64,000 nt of DNA from Roseibium alexandrii DFL-11 (GTDB lineage Bacteria > Pseudomonadota > Alphaproteobacteria > Rhizobiales > Stappiaceae), in assembly GCF_000158095.2 (NCBI RefSeq), contig NZ_CM011002.1, positions 4,072,703 to 4,136,702 of the forward strand. The letters run 5' to 3'. A program made the position numbers and the translations under genes. Shown piece by piece: positions 52,165 through 61,836 of this stretch (its first letter is position 1; each line of letters opens with the position of its first letter). The notes under the pieces are model-generated. The model was not told the DNA's origin. It saw only the letters and a program-made list of their open reading frames with translations, and ran no database searches.

Positions 52165-52815
52165 ATGTCTAAACATGAAATGATTAGCCCGGAAAATGCA
52201 GCGCTTGTGCTGATTGACTTTCAACCGGCAATGTATCAGGGCGTTGAGAGCCACGACCGTTTGTCAGTGATGCACAACGTGCAGATCCTGGCCAAGGGTG
52301 CAAAGCTTTTCAACGTGCCGACCGTTATCTCCACAGTTGCCAAAGACAGCTTTTCCGGCCCCTTCATGCCGGAAGTGACCGATTTGTTCCCGGAAGTAGA
52401 GGTCGTTGACCGCACATCCATCAACTCTTGGGTGGATGAGAACTTCCGCAAGGCTGTTGCGGCCACTGGCCGCAAAAAAATTGTTCTGGCCGGTCTCTGG
52501 ACGGAAGCCTGCGTAATGTTCCCTACACTGGATCTGCTGCGAGAAGGTTACGAAGTTTACATCCCTGCCGACGCCTGCGGCGACATCACACCCGAAGCGC
52601 ATGAGCGCGCAATGAACCGTCTTATGCAGGCCGGCGCGGTGCCGATGAATGCACTGCAGTTCATCTTCGAGCTTCAGCAGGATTGGGCTCGCGGAGAAAC
52701 CTATGACGGTGTCATGGATATCCTCAAAACGCATACGCCTTACGGTATCCAGGTCCGTTTCTCAAAGTGGGCACTTGGTGAACACGCTTCCGAGGCTGGT
52801 ATCGCAGCCGAGTAA
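52165..52815 (+). CDS. Isochorismatase-family cysteine hydrolase
   Basis: A 216-residue hydrolase. The catalytic Asp in VLIDFQPAM, Lys in VAKDSFSG and Cys in LAGLWTEACVMFP are visible, forming the Asp-Lys-Cys triad of the isochorismatase-like fold. Relatives hydrolyse amides such as nicotinamide, biuret or ureidoacrylate. The start at 52165 has AAGGAG upstream, much shorter than the longer in-frame reading that would cover the XapX tail. A 10-bp stem-loop follows. The substrate is unknown. Confidence 0.92.
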   Translation: MSKHEMISPENAALVLIDFQPAMYQGVESHDRLSVMHNVQILAKGAKLFNVPTVISTVAKDSFSGPFMPEVTDLFPEVEVVDRTSINSWVDENFRKAVAATGRKKIVLAGLWTEACVMFPTLDLLREGYEVYIPADACGDITPEAHERAMNRLMQAGAVPMNALQFIFELQQDWARGETYDGVMDILKTHTPYGIQVRFSKWALGEHASEAGIAAE

Positions 52816-52830
52816 CCCGGCAAGTCTTTT

Positions 52831-52864
52831 CCGTCCCGGCGGATGCCGGGACGGTCTTCTCTTT
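52831..52864 (+). terminator. Stem-loop terminator after the isochorismatase-like gene
   Basis: A perfect 10-bp stem CCGTCCCGGC/GCCGGGACGG with loop GGAT, followed by a pyrimidine-rich TCTTCTCTTT. It would end the XapX-isochorismatase transcript, at least partly. Confidence 0.8.
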
Positions 52865-52888
52865 GGATGATTATCGAAAGGTGTGGTG

Positions 52889-54625
52889 ATGGCGGATATG
52901 ATCCTCTTTAACGGCAAGATCACAACGATGGATCCGGAACAACCGGAAGCAACGGCCATCGCACTCAAGGATGGATTGATCCTGGAGGTCGGTAGCGATG
53001 CCGGTATTCTGCGGCTGAAGATCGCCGGAACCGAGGTGATCGACCTGAATGGTCAGCGTGTCATCCCCGGCCTGATTGACAGCCACACCCACATCATACG
53101 TCAGGGCAACAACTTTGCGATGGAGTTGCGGTGGGACCATGTGCCGTCCCTGGCCGATGGTCTGGCAATGCTGAAAGCCCAGGCCCAACGCACGCCTGCG
53201 GGTCAGTGGATCCGGGTGGTCGGTGGTTGGTCGGCCGATCAATTCGCTGAAAAGCGCCTTCCGACCATTGACGAGATCAATGCTGCCGCGCCGGAAGTGC
53301 CGGTCTACGTTCTGCACCTTTATGACCGGGCCTGGCTCAACAAGGCGGCGCTGCGTGCCCTTGGCATCGACAAGCATTTTTATGAGCCGTTCGTCTCCGG
53401 CCGATTGGAGCGGGACGATCAGGGCAATCCCACGGGCCTGGCCATGGCGCGCCCGAACGCGCAGCCGCTTTACGCTCTGCTCGACATGGCGCCAAAGCTC
53501 GACTTCGAGCAGCAGATCACGTCGACCAAGCACTATTTCCGGGCCCTGAACGGGCTTGGCCTAACCTCGGCACTCGACTGCGCCGGCGGCTTTTTGAATT
53601 ATCCGGATGACTACGGCGTTATCTCAGAACTGAACAAGCGCGGCGAGCAGACCGTGCGCATTGGGTATCAGCTTTTTGCGCAGAGGCCACTGTTTGAACT
53701 CGATGACTTTAAGCGCTGGAACGACATCGTCAAACCGGACCAGGGCAACGACTATCTAAAGTGCGTCGGTGCGGGCGAAATGCTCGTGGCATCGGCCTAC
53801 GATTTCGAAGACTTTTCCTACCCGCGCCCCGAACTGCCGAAGCGCATGGAGGGGGATTTGCGGCCGGTACTGGAATTCCTCCTGGAAAACGGTTGGCCAA
53901 TTCGATTCCACTGCACTTACGAAGAGAGTGCACATCGCCTGCTGACAGTTTTGGAAGAGGTTGGGCGCGACAAAGGTCTTGAGGAGCTCAACTGGATCTT
54001 CGATCACGGTGAGACCATTTCCGAAAGCACCATGGAGTGGGTGACGCGTTTGGGCGGCGGCATCAGTTACCAGAACCGTATCGCGTTCCAGGCTACGGCT
54101 TATCGCGACCGCTATGGTGAAGCTGCACTGAACGACGTCATGCCGGTCAAGAAGATGATGGCCTCCGGTGCGCCGCTTGCTGCAGGCACGGACGCAACGC
54201 GGGTGTCGTCGTACAATCCGTGGCTCGCGATCCACTGGGCCGTGTCCGGAAAGGGCCGTGGCGGTGATGTTATCTGGCAGGCCCAAAACCGCTTGTCGCG
54301 GCAGGATGCGCTTCAGCACTGGACTGCGGCCGGGGCATGGTTCAGCCGGGAGCAGGGCAAGAAAGGCCAGATCAAGGCCGGTCAGTTGGCAGACATTGCG
54401 GTTCTAGATCGTGACTATTTCGTGATCCCGGAGGACGAGATCATTGAAATCGAAGCTGATCTGACCTTCTCGGGCGGCAACATCGTCCACGCCAAAGGTC
54501 CGTTTGCCGAACACGCCCCGGCCCCGCTCCCCGAACTGCCTGACTGGTCACCCGTCCCCGTCTTCGGTGCGCCAGGTGCGTCTAAAGGCCGGTTAAGCGG
54601 GTCATCGCTCGTCGCTGCGGAATAG
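52889..54625 (+). CDS. Amidohydrolase-superfamily metal-dependent hydrolase (YtcJ-like)
   Basis: A 578-residue amidohydrolase. The metal-binding HTH is in IDSHTHIIRQG (near 66-68), the fold continues through a large insert, and the later Asp in AGTDATRVSSYNPW. It belongs to the YtcJ/AepA-like branch, which cleaves C-N bonds in cyclic or N-substituted amides. Its relation to the isochorismatase-like amidase upstream suggests stepwise hydrolysis of an amide-containing compound, by inference. GTGs at 52883/52886 could also serve, but the ATG at 52889 follows GAAAGG at 8 bp. Confidence 0.88.
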   Translation: MADMILFNGKITTMDPEQPEATAIALKDGLILEVGSDAGILRLKIAGTEVIDLNGQRVIPGLIDSHTHIIRQGNNFAMELRWDHVPSLADGLAMLKAQAQRTPAGQWIRVVGGWSADQFAEKRLPTIDEINAAAPEVPVYVLHLYDRAWLNKAALRALGIDKHFYEPFVSGRLERDDQGNPTGLAMARPNAQPLYALLDMAPKLDFEQQITSTKHYFRALNGLGLTSALDCAGGFLNYPDDYGVISELNKRGEQTVRIGYQLFAQRPLFELDDFKRWNDIVKPDQGNDYLKCVGAGEMLVASAYDFEDFSYPRPELPKRMEGDLRPVLEFLLENGWPIRFHCTYEESAHRLLTVLEEVGRDKGLEELNWIFDHGETISESTMEWVTRLGGGISYQNRIAFQATAYRDRYGEAALNDVMPVKKMMASGAPLAAGTDATRVSSYNPWLAIHWAVSGKGRGGDVIWQAQNRLSRQDALQHWTAAGAWFSREQGKKGQIKAGQLADIAVLDRDYFVIPEDEIIEIEADLTFSGGNIVHAKGPFAEHAPAPLPELPDWSPVPVFGAPGASKGRLSGSSLVAAE

Positions 54626-54652
54626 GCCTTTGGTGTGGGAGAGCAGAAAATC

Positions 54653-55519
54653 ATGCTTGTTTTTCGGATGCATGGAATTGGCAAGGGTCGCGCTCTGCTA
54701 CTGGCAGCGCTCTGCACTATTGGCCTGATGGTGTCTGCGGATGCTGAAACGCTCGAGTTCGATGGTCAGGTCGAGGCTGTTCATCAAGCCGATGTCTACA
54801 GCCGCGCTGAGGGAATCGTTGCCGAAGTACTGGTAGCGCAAGGGGATTCTGTGGATGCAGGAACGGTACTTGCGCGACTGCAGCAAGATGTGCCGAAGCT
54901 GAAGGTTGCTGTTTCGGAAGCCAGGCTTGCGCGGGCGAATGCACTGTTAGAGCAGGCTCACGGAAGGTTGGCGCGGATACAACGCCTCACGACATCCGGA
55001 ACTGCATCAGATGTTGCACTTACGGAAGCGAAGACGGATCTCGTGTTGGCCGAGGCGGCTCAACGCGCTAAAAGCGCGGAGCTTTCACTTGCTCGTACGT
55101 CGCTCGACGATACCGTGATCCGAGCGCCAATTGCCGGTTTCGTCGAAGATCCTAGAGTTCGAGTGGGCGCATTGTTGGAGTTCAGCTCCGGAGACCCACC
55201 GATCTTTCAAATCGTGAATTTGGACCCAGTCCAGATTGTCTACGAAGTTCCATATAAAATCCGGTTGCGCCAAATGAAGGAATCCGGGGCTTCTACCGCC
55301 GACGAATTTCTTCAAACTGTCCGTTTGCAAGTCATGACGACTGATGGGGAACTTCTAGCCCGCGGGCTTGTTCCCACCGCGACAGCCGTTTGGGTGGAGC
55401 CTGATACCGGGACAATTCGCGTCTGGGCCACTCTGGAAAACAGCGCAGGGGTCCTGCGTCCCGGAATGCGGGTGCGTGTTTTGTCAGAGGTGATCAAAAG
55501 CGGATCGGCAACGCAGTAA
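54653..55519 (+). CDS. RND-type periplasmic adaptor (membrane-fusion) protein without adjacent pump
   Basis: A 288-residue HlyD/AcrA-like protein with a signal or anchor segment near the N terminus (ALLLAALCTIGLMVSADA), a barrel-sandwich hybrid domain, a helical hairpin (LARANALLEQAHGRLARI, about 80-140) and a beta-barrel region. It is short relative to typical adaptors, with little C-terminal membrane-proximal domain. No RND pump gene follows, and an MFS exporter gene does. The start is uncertain: the ATG at 54653 has GGGAGAG upstream, and one at 54668 also fits. Confidence 0.8.
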   Translation: MLVFRMHGIGKGRALLLAALCTIGLMVSADAETLEFDGQVEAVHQADVYSRAEGIVAEVLVAQGDSVDAGTVLARLQQDVPKLKVAVSEARLARANALLEQAHGRLARIQRLTTSGTASDVALTEAKTDLVLAEAAQRAKSAELSLARTSLDDTVIRAPIAGFVEDPRVRVGALLEFSSGDPPIFQIVNLDPVQIVYEVPYKIRLRQMKESGASTADEFLQTVRLQVMTTDGELLARGLVPTATAVWVEPDTGTIRVWATLENSAGVLRPGMRVRVLSEVIKSGSATQ

Positions 55520-55582
55520 TCCGATTCTGAACCTCTAGATAACCGAAGTTCTCAAGCGTTTAACAGGAACAGGCCGCTTGCC

Positions 55583-57199
55583 ATGTCGACACTCACTGAT
55601 GCCAAACCGGTCGTATCCCCATGGTCACCATTTGGGTATCGCGCCTTTGCGTTGCTCTGGGTAGCCACCTTGATCTCCAACATCGGCACCTGGATGCACG
55701 ATGTGGGGGCAGGCTGGCTGATGACGACGCTGAATTCCAGCCCTGCGATTGTCACACTTGTGCAAGCGGCAACGACGCTGCCGTTCTTTCTGTTTGCTTT
55801 GCTGGCAGGTGCCTTGGCAGACCGGCTGGACAAACGGCGTATGCTGATCACGATCAATCTCGTGTTGTTTGGGGTTATCTCTGTGTTGGCGTTGCTTGTG
55901 TGGCAAGAGCAGATGACGCCGGTTTTGTTGATTCTGTTCACGTTTGTGATCGGCACAGGCGCGGCCTTCATGGCACCTGCCTGGCAGGCGGTCGTGCCGC
56001 AACTCATCCCGCGCGAAACCCTTAAGCCAGCAATTGCACTTAACTCCATGGGTATCAACATCAGCCGGGCCATCGGACCGGCGCTGGCCGGTATCCTGAT
56101 CGCCGGGGTTGGTCTGGCGGCACCTTTCGCACTGAATGCGGCCACACATCTGGTGATTATCGCGGCTCTTGTTTTCTGGCGGTCCGAAGCTGCACCTTCT
56201 CGTACCCATCACGGATCCATTTTATCCGAGATGGCGACTGGCCTGCGTCATGTCCGGTACAACGGCCCGATGCTCGCAACTCTAGTCCGCGCGGTCGCCT
56301 TCTTTGTGTTCGCATCGGCGTATTGGTCCTTGTTGCCGCTTATCGCTCGGGGTGTGGCTGACGGGGGATCAGAGCTCTACGGAATGCTTATGGCCTTGAT
56401 CGGTGCAGGAGCTGTCACCGGCGCGCTGGTTCTGCCGCGTCTGACGGGTAAACTGACATCCAATCAGACAGTGCAGTTCGGCACGCTCGGTACAGCGGCT
56501 GCCCTGACGATACTCGCATTGTCGGCAGAACCCCTCGCCTTGATGGCTGCGGCCTTCCTTGGTGGTCTCAGCTGGATTGCCGTACTCACTTCATTCAACG
56601 TGTCTGCCCAATTGGCATTGCCCGACTGGGTCCGTGCCCGCGGTCTGGCCGTTTTCCTAATGGGGTTCTTCGGGTCCATGGCCCTGGGATCCATTCTGTG
56701 GGGTCAGATTGCGACTGCGACTTCGGTGCCGATCACGCTTCTCATCGCGGCGACGGGGTTGATTGCCGGAATGCTTCTGACGCGCAAGGTGGACGTCGGG
56801 CAGGCGGAGTCCCTGGATCTTTTCGCTGCAAACGCCTGGCCGCAGGCTCCAGCGTTGGATCCCAGCAGTTCGATGGATCAGCGTGCCATGGTCACGGTTG
56901 AATACCGGATCGCCGAAGCGGATCGCGCCGGTTTTACAGCCGCTCTTCAAATCTTCGCAAAAGAGCGCCTGCGCAATGGAGCCACACGCTGGGATCTTCA
57001 CCAGAGCGTGGAGGACCCGGAGGTTTGGATTGAAAGTTTCCACCTGCCGAGTTGGGCCGAGCACCTGGAACAACACGCCCGCGTGACGCGTCATGATGCC
57101 GATTTGCAGCAAAGCGTGCGCACATTCGATATCCGCGAAAGCGGTCCTGTGGTTCGGCATTTTGTCGTGCCCCAGGCCGCAACACCGCAGCCAATCTAG
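55583..57199 (+). CDS. MFS transporter with C-terminal dimeric-barrel domain
   Basis: A 538-residue protein. The first 400 residues form about 12 helices of the enterobactin-exporter-like MFS type ([11 protein letters not shown] is the A-loop, [18 protein letters not shown] the fifth-helix region). The last 110 residues ([15 protein letters not shown] to [15 protein letters not shown]) resemble an antibiotic-biosynthesis-monooxygenase-like ferredoxin fold. Such fusions occur in a known bacterial MFS subfamily. It is 64 bp after the adaptor-like gene. The substrate is unknown; a toxic aromatic is plausible. Confidence 0.87.
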   Translation: MSTLTDAKPVVSPWSPFGYRAFALLWVATLISNIGTWMHDVGAGWLMTTLNSSPAIVTLVQAATTLPFFLFALLAGALADRLDKRRMLITINLVLFGVISVLALLVWQEQMTPVLLILFTFVIGTGAAFMAPAWQAVVPQLIPRETLKPAIALNSMGINISRAIGPALAGILIAGVGLAAPFALNAATHLVIIAALVFWRSEAAPSRTHHGSILSEMATGLRHVRYNGPMLATLVRAVAFFVFASAYWSLLPLIARGVADGGSELYGMLMALIGAGAVTGALVLPRLTGKLTSNQTVQFGTLGTAAALTILALSAEPLALMAAAFLGGLSWIAVLTSFNVSAQLALPDWVRARGLAVFLMGFFGSMALGSILWGQIATATSVPITLLIAATGLIAGMLLTRKVDVGQAESLDLFAANAWPQAPALDPSSSMDQRAMVTVEYRIAEADRAGFTAALQIFAKERLRNGATRWDLHQSVEDPEVWIESFHLPSWAEHLEQHARVTRHDADLQQSVRTFDIRESGPVVRHFVVPQAATPQPI

Positions 57200-57210
57200 G
57201 AGATTTTGGA

Positions 57211-57663
57211 ATGACAAAGTTTATCCTGAACAGTCGCCCCGTTGAGTACACCAATCCGCCTGAAGAAATGCTGCTGTTGATCCTGCGCGATACGGCCAAT
57301 CTGAAAGGGACCAAATACGGCTGTGGCGCAGCGATGTGCGGTGCCTGCACTGTCCACGTCGACGGAGAAGCCATGTTCTCCTGTCAAATGTCGCTTGCCG
57401 ATGTTGAAGGGGCTGACGTCACCACGATCGAGGGTCTTTCTGAAGATGGGTCGCATCCCGTCCAGAAGGCCTGGATTGAAGAGCAGGTTCCGCAATGCGG
57501 CTACTGCCAGTCCGGCCAGATCATGCGTGCAGCTGCGTTGCTTGCGGAAAACCCGGAGCCAAGCCGCGAGGAAATCGTCGATACGATGAGCGCGAACCTG
57601 TGCCGGTGCGGCACTTACAACCGCATTTTCAAGGCGGTTGAACGGGCAGCGAAGGAGGCTTGA
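57211..57663 (+). CDS. 2Fe-2S subunit of a molybdenum hydroxylase (IorA-like)
   Basis: A 150-residue protein with two 2Fe-2S domains: N-terminal plant-type ferredoxin [15 protein letters not shown] and the C-terminal [10 protein letters not shown] plus CRCGTY motifs. It carries electrons from the molybdenum subunit. It resembles the small subunit of isoquinoline 1-oxidoreductase and related aldehyde dehydrogenases. The start at 57211 lies 11 bp after the MFS stop. Its stop overlaps the start of the large subunit gene. Confidence 0.94.
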   Translation: MTKFILNSRPVEYTNPPEEMLLLILRDTANLKGTKYGCGAAMCGACTVHVDGEAMFSCQMSLADVEGADVTTIEGLSEDGSHPVQKAWIEEQVPQCGYCQSGQIMRAAALLAENPEPSREEIVDTMSANLCRCGTYNRIFKAVERAAKEA

Positions 57664-59864
57664 TGATGACCAAAGCGAATGAAGCTCTGAACATATCCCG
57701 CCGCGGGTTCGTGAAAATGGCCGCAGGCTTGTCCTTTGCCATCGGTCTTGGCGGTGTTTCTGCGGTGCGTGCGGCGGCCTCCACTGAAACGTCCCTGGAT
57801 GTCAATCATTGGCTGACGATCCGGCCCGACGGCACGATTTCCATCGTCTTTCCGTCAACGGAAATGGGCCAAAGCAGCTACTCGACCCTGCCGCAAATCC
57901 TGGCAGAAGAACTTGATGCCAATTGGGATGATGTTGTGATCGAGCAGCTGAATGCCGATGACCGCCGGTTCGGCAATCCCCTGTTTGGGAATGTGCTGTA
58001 CACGGCCGGCAGCACGGGCGTGCAGGCCTATTTTGACCCGATGCGCCGCGCCGGCGCCCAGGCCCGCGACGTCCTTTTGCAGATCGCCGCGCGTGAGCTT
58101 GGCGTTTCAAAGGCAGAACTTCGAACCGGGCCAAGCGCCGTCGTGGCGCCGGATGGCACCCGCCTTGGCTACGGCGAGCTGGTTGCACGTGGCGCGGCCG
58201 GCACGTCAGTCCCGGAAGCAGATGCTGTCACGCTGAAGGAGCGATCCGAGTTCCGGATCATCGGCCACGATGTGCCGCGCCGTGATGTGGTGGCAAAGTC
58301 CACCGGAACAGCTGTTTTTGCGATCGATGTTGCATTGCCAAACATTGCCTATGCCACGGTCTTGCGGGCCCCGGTGGAGGGCGAACGTCCCTTGTCCATC
58401 AACGATGCTAAAGCGCGCGCCGTTCCGGGTGTTCTGGATGTCGTCGCGCTGCCGGATGGCGTTTCGGTCGTCGCAGAGAGCTTGTGGAGTGCCTTGGGCG
58501 CACGGTCCATGCTGGAGGTGACCTGGAGCGAGGACGCACCGGCCCGTGCCTTCAACAGCGAGGAAACGCTCCGGCTCTACGCCGAAGCTGCAGAAGATCC
58601 CGAAGCCGAACAGGCTGTATGGGCTGAAAACGGAAATGCGCCAGCGGCCATTGTAGCTGCAAACCAGACCTACAGCCAGCTCTATCTGTCCGACTACGCC
58701 TATCACGCGCAGATTGAGCCGATGGCTGCCGTTGCGAGTGTCGATGCTGACGGTCAGGGCGCCGAAGTCTGGGCCGGGACCCAAACACAATCCTGGACAA
58801 CCCGGACGGTGATGGACGTCCTGGGCATTGAGCAAGACAAGGTGCGGCTCAACATGATGACCATGGGCGGCAGCTTCGGCCGACGGACAGCTTTCACGCA
58901 AGACTATGTGCGCGACGCTGTGCTCAGTTCAAAAGCGGTTGGACGTCCGGTGAAAGTCATCTGGACCCGGGAAGACGATGTCAAGAACGGCACATTCCGT
59001 CCCGCTGCGGCCCAAAGGCTGGAGGCCGGCCTGACGGCCGACGGCAAACTGGATGGCTGGCACCACAAGGTAGCAACGCCAACGGTGATCGGGTTCTTCA
59101 ATCCGGTTCGATGGGACGCGGTCAAACCAAATGATGTGATCTCTATGCGCGGTGCGGAGAGCAAGTTCTACGGGATCAAGGATTTCCGGGCCGATCACAT
59201 CATCACCCCGCGGCAGGCCCGTCTTGCCCCTTATCGGGGCATCGGGGCAGCCTACACAAGCTTTGCCGCTGAAGCCTTCATGGATGAACTCGCAGAACAA
59301 GCGGGCCGCGATCCACTCGACTTCCGGATGGATCTTGTCGCCGAAAACCCGCGCGGCCGTCATCTTCTGGAAAAGGTCGCCGAGATGTCAAACTGGTCTA
59401 ATCAGGACGGCCGGGCCCTCGGGCTGTCCTTTGCGGGCTACAGCTCTTCAATGGCGGCAGGGGTTGCCGAGATCGAGGTGGATCAATCCACGGGCGATAT
59501 TGCCGTGAAACACTTCTGGGCCGCGGTCGACGCAGGTCTGATTGTCTCTCCGGACAACGCACATAACCAGATCGAAGGCGGCATCATTTTCGGCATCTCG
59601 ATGGCGCTGCGCGAAAAAATCGACATCGAAAATGGCGAGGTCGTGCAGAACAATTACTGGGATTATGAAATCGCCCGGGCGAACCAGATCCCGCCGATCG
59701 AGATCTATATGGCCGAGGTTGATGCGCCGCCGGTTGGCGTAGGAGAAGTCGGCACGCCGATGGTGTCGGCAGCGATCGCCAATGCCTTCCACCGGGCAAC
59801 CGGCCGCCGCTTGCGGCACATGCCATTCACGCCGGATCGGGTCTCGGCCTTACTCCAATCTTAG
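57663..59864 (+). CDS. Molybdopterin-binding subunit of a xanthine-dehydrogenase-family hydroxylase (IorB-like), Tat-exported
   Basis: A 733-residue protein with a twin-arginine signal (Arg13-Arg14 in SRRGFVK) and aldehyde oxidase/xanthine dehydrogenase Mo-binding domains. GGSFGRR, RHIITPRQARLAPYRGIG-like region, cited as RLAPYRGIGAAYTS, and GVGEVGTPMV with the catalytic Glu near the C terminus are seen. The IorB-like branch includes isoquinoline oxidoreductase and membrane-bound aldehyde dehydrogenases. It lacks an FAD subunit, so electrons probably go to a cytochrome. It follows the 2Fe-2S gene with a TGATG overlap. Confidence 0.92.
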   Translation: MMTKANEALNISRRGFVKMAAGLSFAIGLGGVSAVRAAASTETSLDVNHWLTIRPDGTISIVFPSTEMGQSSYSTLPQILAEELDANWDDVVIEQLNADDRRFGNPLFGNVLYTAGSTGVQAYFDPMRRAGAQARDVLLQIAARELGVSKAELRTGPSAVVAPDGTRLGYGELVARGAAGTSVPEADAVTLKERSEFRIIGHDVPRRDVVAKSTGTAVFAIDVALPNIAYATVLRAPVEGERPLSINDAKARAVPGVLDVVALPDGVSVVAESLWSALGARSMLEVTWSEDAPARAFNSEETLRLYAEAAEDPEAEQAVWAENGNAPAAIVAANQTYSQLYLSDYAYHAQIEPMAAVASVDADGQGAEVWAGTQTQSWTTRTVMDVLGIEQDKVRLNMMTMGGSFGRRTAFTQDYVRDAVLSSKAVGRPVKVIWTREDDVKNGTFRPAAAQRLEAGLTADGKLDGWHHKVATPTVIGFFNPVRWDAVKPNDVISMRGAESKFYGIKDFRADHIITPRQARLAPYRGIGAAYTSFAAEAFMDELAEQAGRDPLDFRMDLVAENPRGRHLLEKVAEMSNWSNQDGRALGLSFAGYSSSMAAGVAEIEVDQSTGDIAVKHFWAAVDAGLIVSPDNAHNQIEGGIIFGISMALREKIDIENGEVVQNNYWDYEIARANQIPPIEIYMAEVDAPPVGVGEVGTPMVSAAIANAFHRATGRRLRHMPFTPDRVSALLQS

Positions 59865-59871
59865 GATCAAC

Positions 59872-59898
59872 AGGCACCGGCCTATTTGGCTGGTGCCT
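59872..59898 (+). terminator. Stem-loop terminator after the molybdenum hydroxylase genes
   Basis: A stem AGGCACC/GGTGCCT with an inner GCC/GGC pairing begins 8 bp after the stop. The T tract is missing. Confidence 0.6.
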
Positions 59899-60241
59899 AA
59901 CAGGTTAAAAGAATTCAGTGCAGGGCATTTACGAGTCGAGCGTTCTAGCCATCCTGGGTCTTTAAGTGCGATTACGATTGCGCTCTCGTAAATGAGCGCT
60001 TTGATGCTCCGACGACATAAGAATTCTGCTCCATGAATTCGTAACGGGACTAAGGCGTGATCCTGATGTATTTCAATTGAATCGGTGCCCAGGATCGGTA
60101 AACCGTCGCACTCGCTAAGGTGCGCCGACAAACCAACAGGCACCGATGCCTTTCATCGGTCATGGGCCCTCGGCATTGAATTCAGTATGACAACGTCTTT
60201 TAATGTAGACCAATGTCTCGTTACGTTAGCGGAGCAAGCAG
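59899..60241. other. Gene-free interval, A+T-richer, before the periplasmic binding protein gene
   Basis: 343 bp without a gene I can support. It contains the 10-bp inverted repeat CATTTACGAG/CTCGTAAATG and a second copy of AGGCACCG near 60135. No recognisable promoter box is clear. It marks a change of base composition from the coding regions to the left. Confidence 0.6.
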
Positions 60242-61009
60242 ATGAAAGTTTTTCTTGTAACGCTTTTTGCCTACTTGTTTGTTTGCTCACCGGAAGCCAA
60301 ATCAGTCGAAAGATTTGTTACGTCCGAGTTTCCGCCGTATGTCATTTTTGAGAACGGTTCTATATCGGGTATTATTCCCGAGATCGTCGAAGCAGCAGGT
60401 CAACGGCTGGGTAAACCAATTTCTGTAGAGATTGTGCCATGGAGCCGAGCTCAGATATTGGTAAATGCAAGCGGAGGTTCTGTAGCCACTGGCCCTCTTA
60501 TCCGGACTTGTGATCGGGAATCCAATTTTACTTGGCTGACTTCCCTGCCTGAAGTTTCAAGTGAATTCGTATTGTTAGCCCGCGATCCAGCTCTCCTTGG
60601 TTTGGCTGAACCTGTTTTCAAAAAGCTGCGCGTCGGTCTTTTGGGTGGAACCGCTTATAAGAAAGACGTCAAATCAGCCGGTTTTAATAATATTATTGAG
60701 GTCGAAACCGAAATTCAAAACGGCAAGATGCTGGCTTTGGGACGGACGGATCTTTGGGCATCTCCTAGAGTGGTGGCGGAACGAATCTATGTCGAGCTCG
60801 GACACGACATATCCGATCTATACGTCGCAACAACACTCCGCAATGAGGTTATGTTCCTAGTCACATCCAAGGTAGCTGACGAAGTTTTTTTGGCTGCATG
60901 GCGTGGTGCCATGAGCCAAATAAGGCAAGATGGAACTCTTAAGCGCATTGTTTCCAAGTACCAGTCTGATTCTACTATTGACCGGCTCGTGAAACGCCCA
61001 GGCTGTTAG
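60242..61009 (+). CDS. Periplasmic substrate-binding protein-like (SBP_bac_3 fold)
   Basis: A 255-residue protein with a Sec signal (MKVFLVTLFAYLFVCSPEAKS) and the bacterial extracellular solute-binding type 3 fold: FPPYVIFENGSISGIIPEI near residue 30 and a C-terminal GTLKRIVSKYQ. No transporter genes are next to it. Such proteins, lacking a transporter, may be sensors or act elsewhere. Codon use is noticeably A+T-richer than in the neighbouring catabolic genes, hinting at transfer. No strong ribosome site is visible at the ATG; AGCAAGCAG is nearest. Confidence 0.85.
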   Translation: MKVFLVTLFAYLFVCSPEAKSVERFVTSEFPPYVIFENGSISGIIPEIVEAAGQRLGKPISVEIVPWSRAQILVNASGGSVATGPLIRTCDRESNFTWLTSLPEVSSEFVLLARDPALLGLAEPVFKKLRVGLLGGTAYKKDVKSAGFNNIIEVETEIQNGKMLALGRTDLWASPRVVAERIYVELGHDISDLYVATTLRNEVMFLVTSKVADEVFLAAWRGAMSQIRQDGTLKRIVSKYQSDSTIDRLVKRPGC

Positions 61010-61153
61010 GATCAAACGCCAAATTGGGTAAGCCGGATTATTGATATCGAAAGCCATTATTTGCAGCCCGCATCATATCTAGGAAACTTCTATTTTCGAC
61101 GGTGCTGCTATTAAAAGCCTGCATTAAAGGAATCGATGGACCAGAACTCGTAA

Positions 61154-61206
61154 AAGCCTCTCCTGAGGTTTTATCTTGACATCACTTAAGCCTCATGCGA
61201 GGTTTT
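61154..61206 (+). promoter_or_regulatory. Promoter with paired imperfect palindromes upstream of the MerR-like gene
   Basis: Two copies of AAGCCTC-N4-GAGGTTTT lie at 61154-61172 and 61188-61206, 34 bp apart centre to centre. A -35-like TTGACA (61176-61181) lies between them, and the second copy covers the position expected for the -10 element. This is consistent with autorepression by the MerR-like protein, whose gene starts 5 bp later. Confidence 0.6.
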
Positions 61207-61210
61207 TTGT

Positions 61211-61798
61211 GTGGGTAATCGAGTCGACATTGAAATTCCTGAGTACACCCAGGCGGACGTCATTCGCATCACGGCTGTGAGCGCGAAAACGCTCCAGAAT
61301 TGGACAGATCCCAATCGGGGGATCCTGCGCCTTAGTCAGGACAGTGTCGGCAAGGGGCGGCGGCGTTTGTATTCGGAGCTTGATATTATGGCGGTGACCA
61401 TGATCGCGCATCTGGGTGCGCTCGGGGTCTCACCAAACCTCGTTTCGCAGTTGTTTTATGAACGTGAAGCGAAGGTCAGTGACTGGTTCAAGTCAGCATT
61501 TCAAGACCCGGACAAGGAATACATTTGCCGGATCTTTTTCGATGCTGACGGCTTGTTTGCAAGATTGATTGCAAGCAGCGAAGACAATGACAGGTTCGCG
61601 TACGAGGAAGATTGGGCGGAACAGCGGTTCGCCTTCATTCAAGTCTCGCTGACACGGATTGCCTCCTTTGTGGTGTTCGGTATTCGCGACATAAGGTTTG
61701 AAGAAACGCCAGAAGACCAAAAAACCGAGGCCGAAAAGGCAATCTATTCCGCGAGCAAGGAATTGCTCGGAGATCGAAAAAAGGCAAAGCTACCTTAA
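61211..61798 (+). CDS. MerR-like helix-turn-helix regulator
   Basis: A 195-residue protein. The N-terminal winged-helix region EYTQADVIRITAVSAKTLQNW and the KGRRRLYSELDI segment match MerR-type DNA-binding domains, cited as ADVIRITAVSAKTLQNW. The C-terminal part is helical with no recognised ligand domain. Paired palindromes overlap its promoter. The GTG start at 61211 lies just after the operator and lacks a Shine-Dalgarno, so it is uncertain. Its position before an integrase gene suggests control of the element. Confidence 0.75.
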   Translation: MGNRVDIEIPEYTQADVIRITAVSAKTLQNWTDPNRGILRLSQDSVGKGRRRLYSELDIMAVTMIAHLGALGVSPNLVSQLFYEREAKVSDWFKSAFQDPDKEYICRIFFDADGLFARLIASSEDNDRFAYEEDWAEQRFAFIQVSLTRIASFVVFGIRDIRFEETPEDQKTEAEKAIYSASKELLGDRKKAKLP

Positions 61799-61836
61799 GT
61801 TCCGCGTGTCGCTTGCCGGTGTATGGACAGGAAAAA

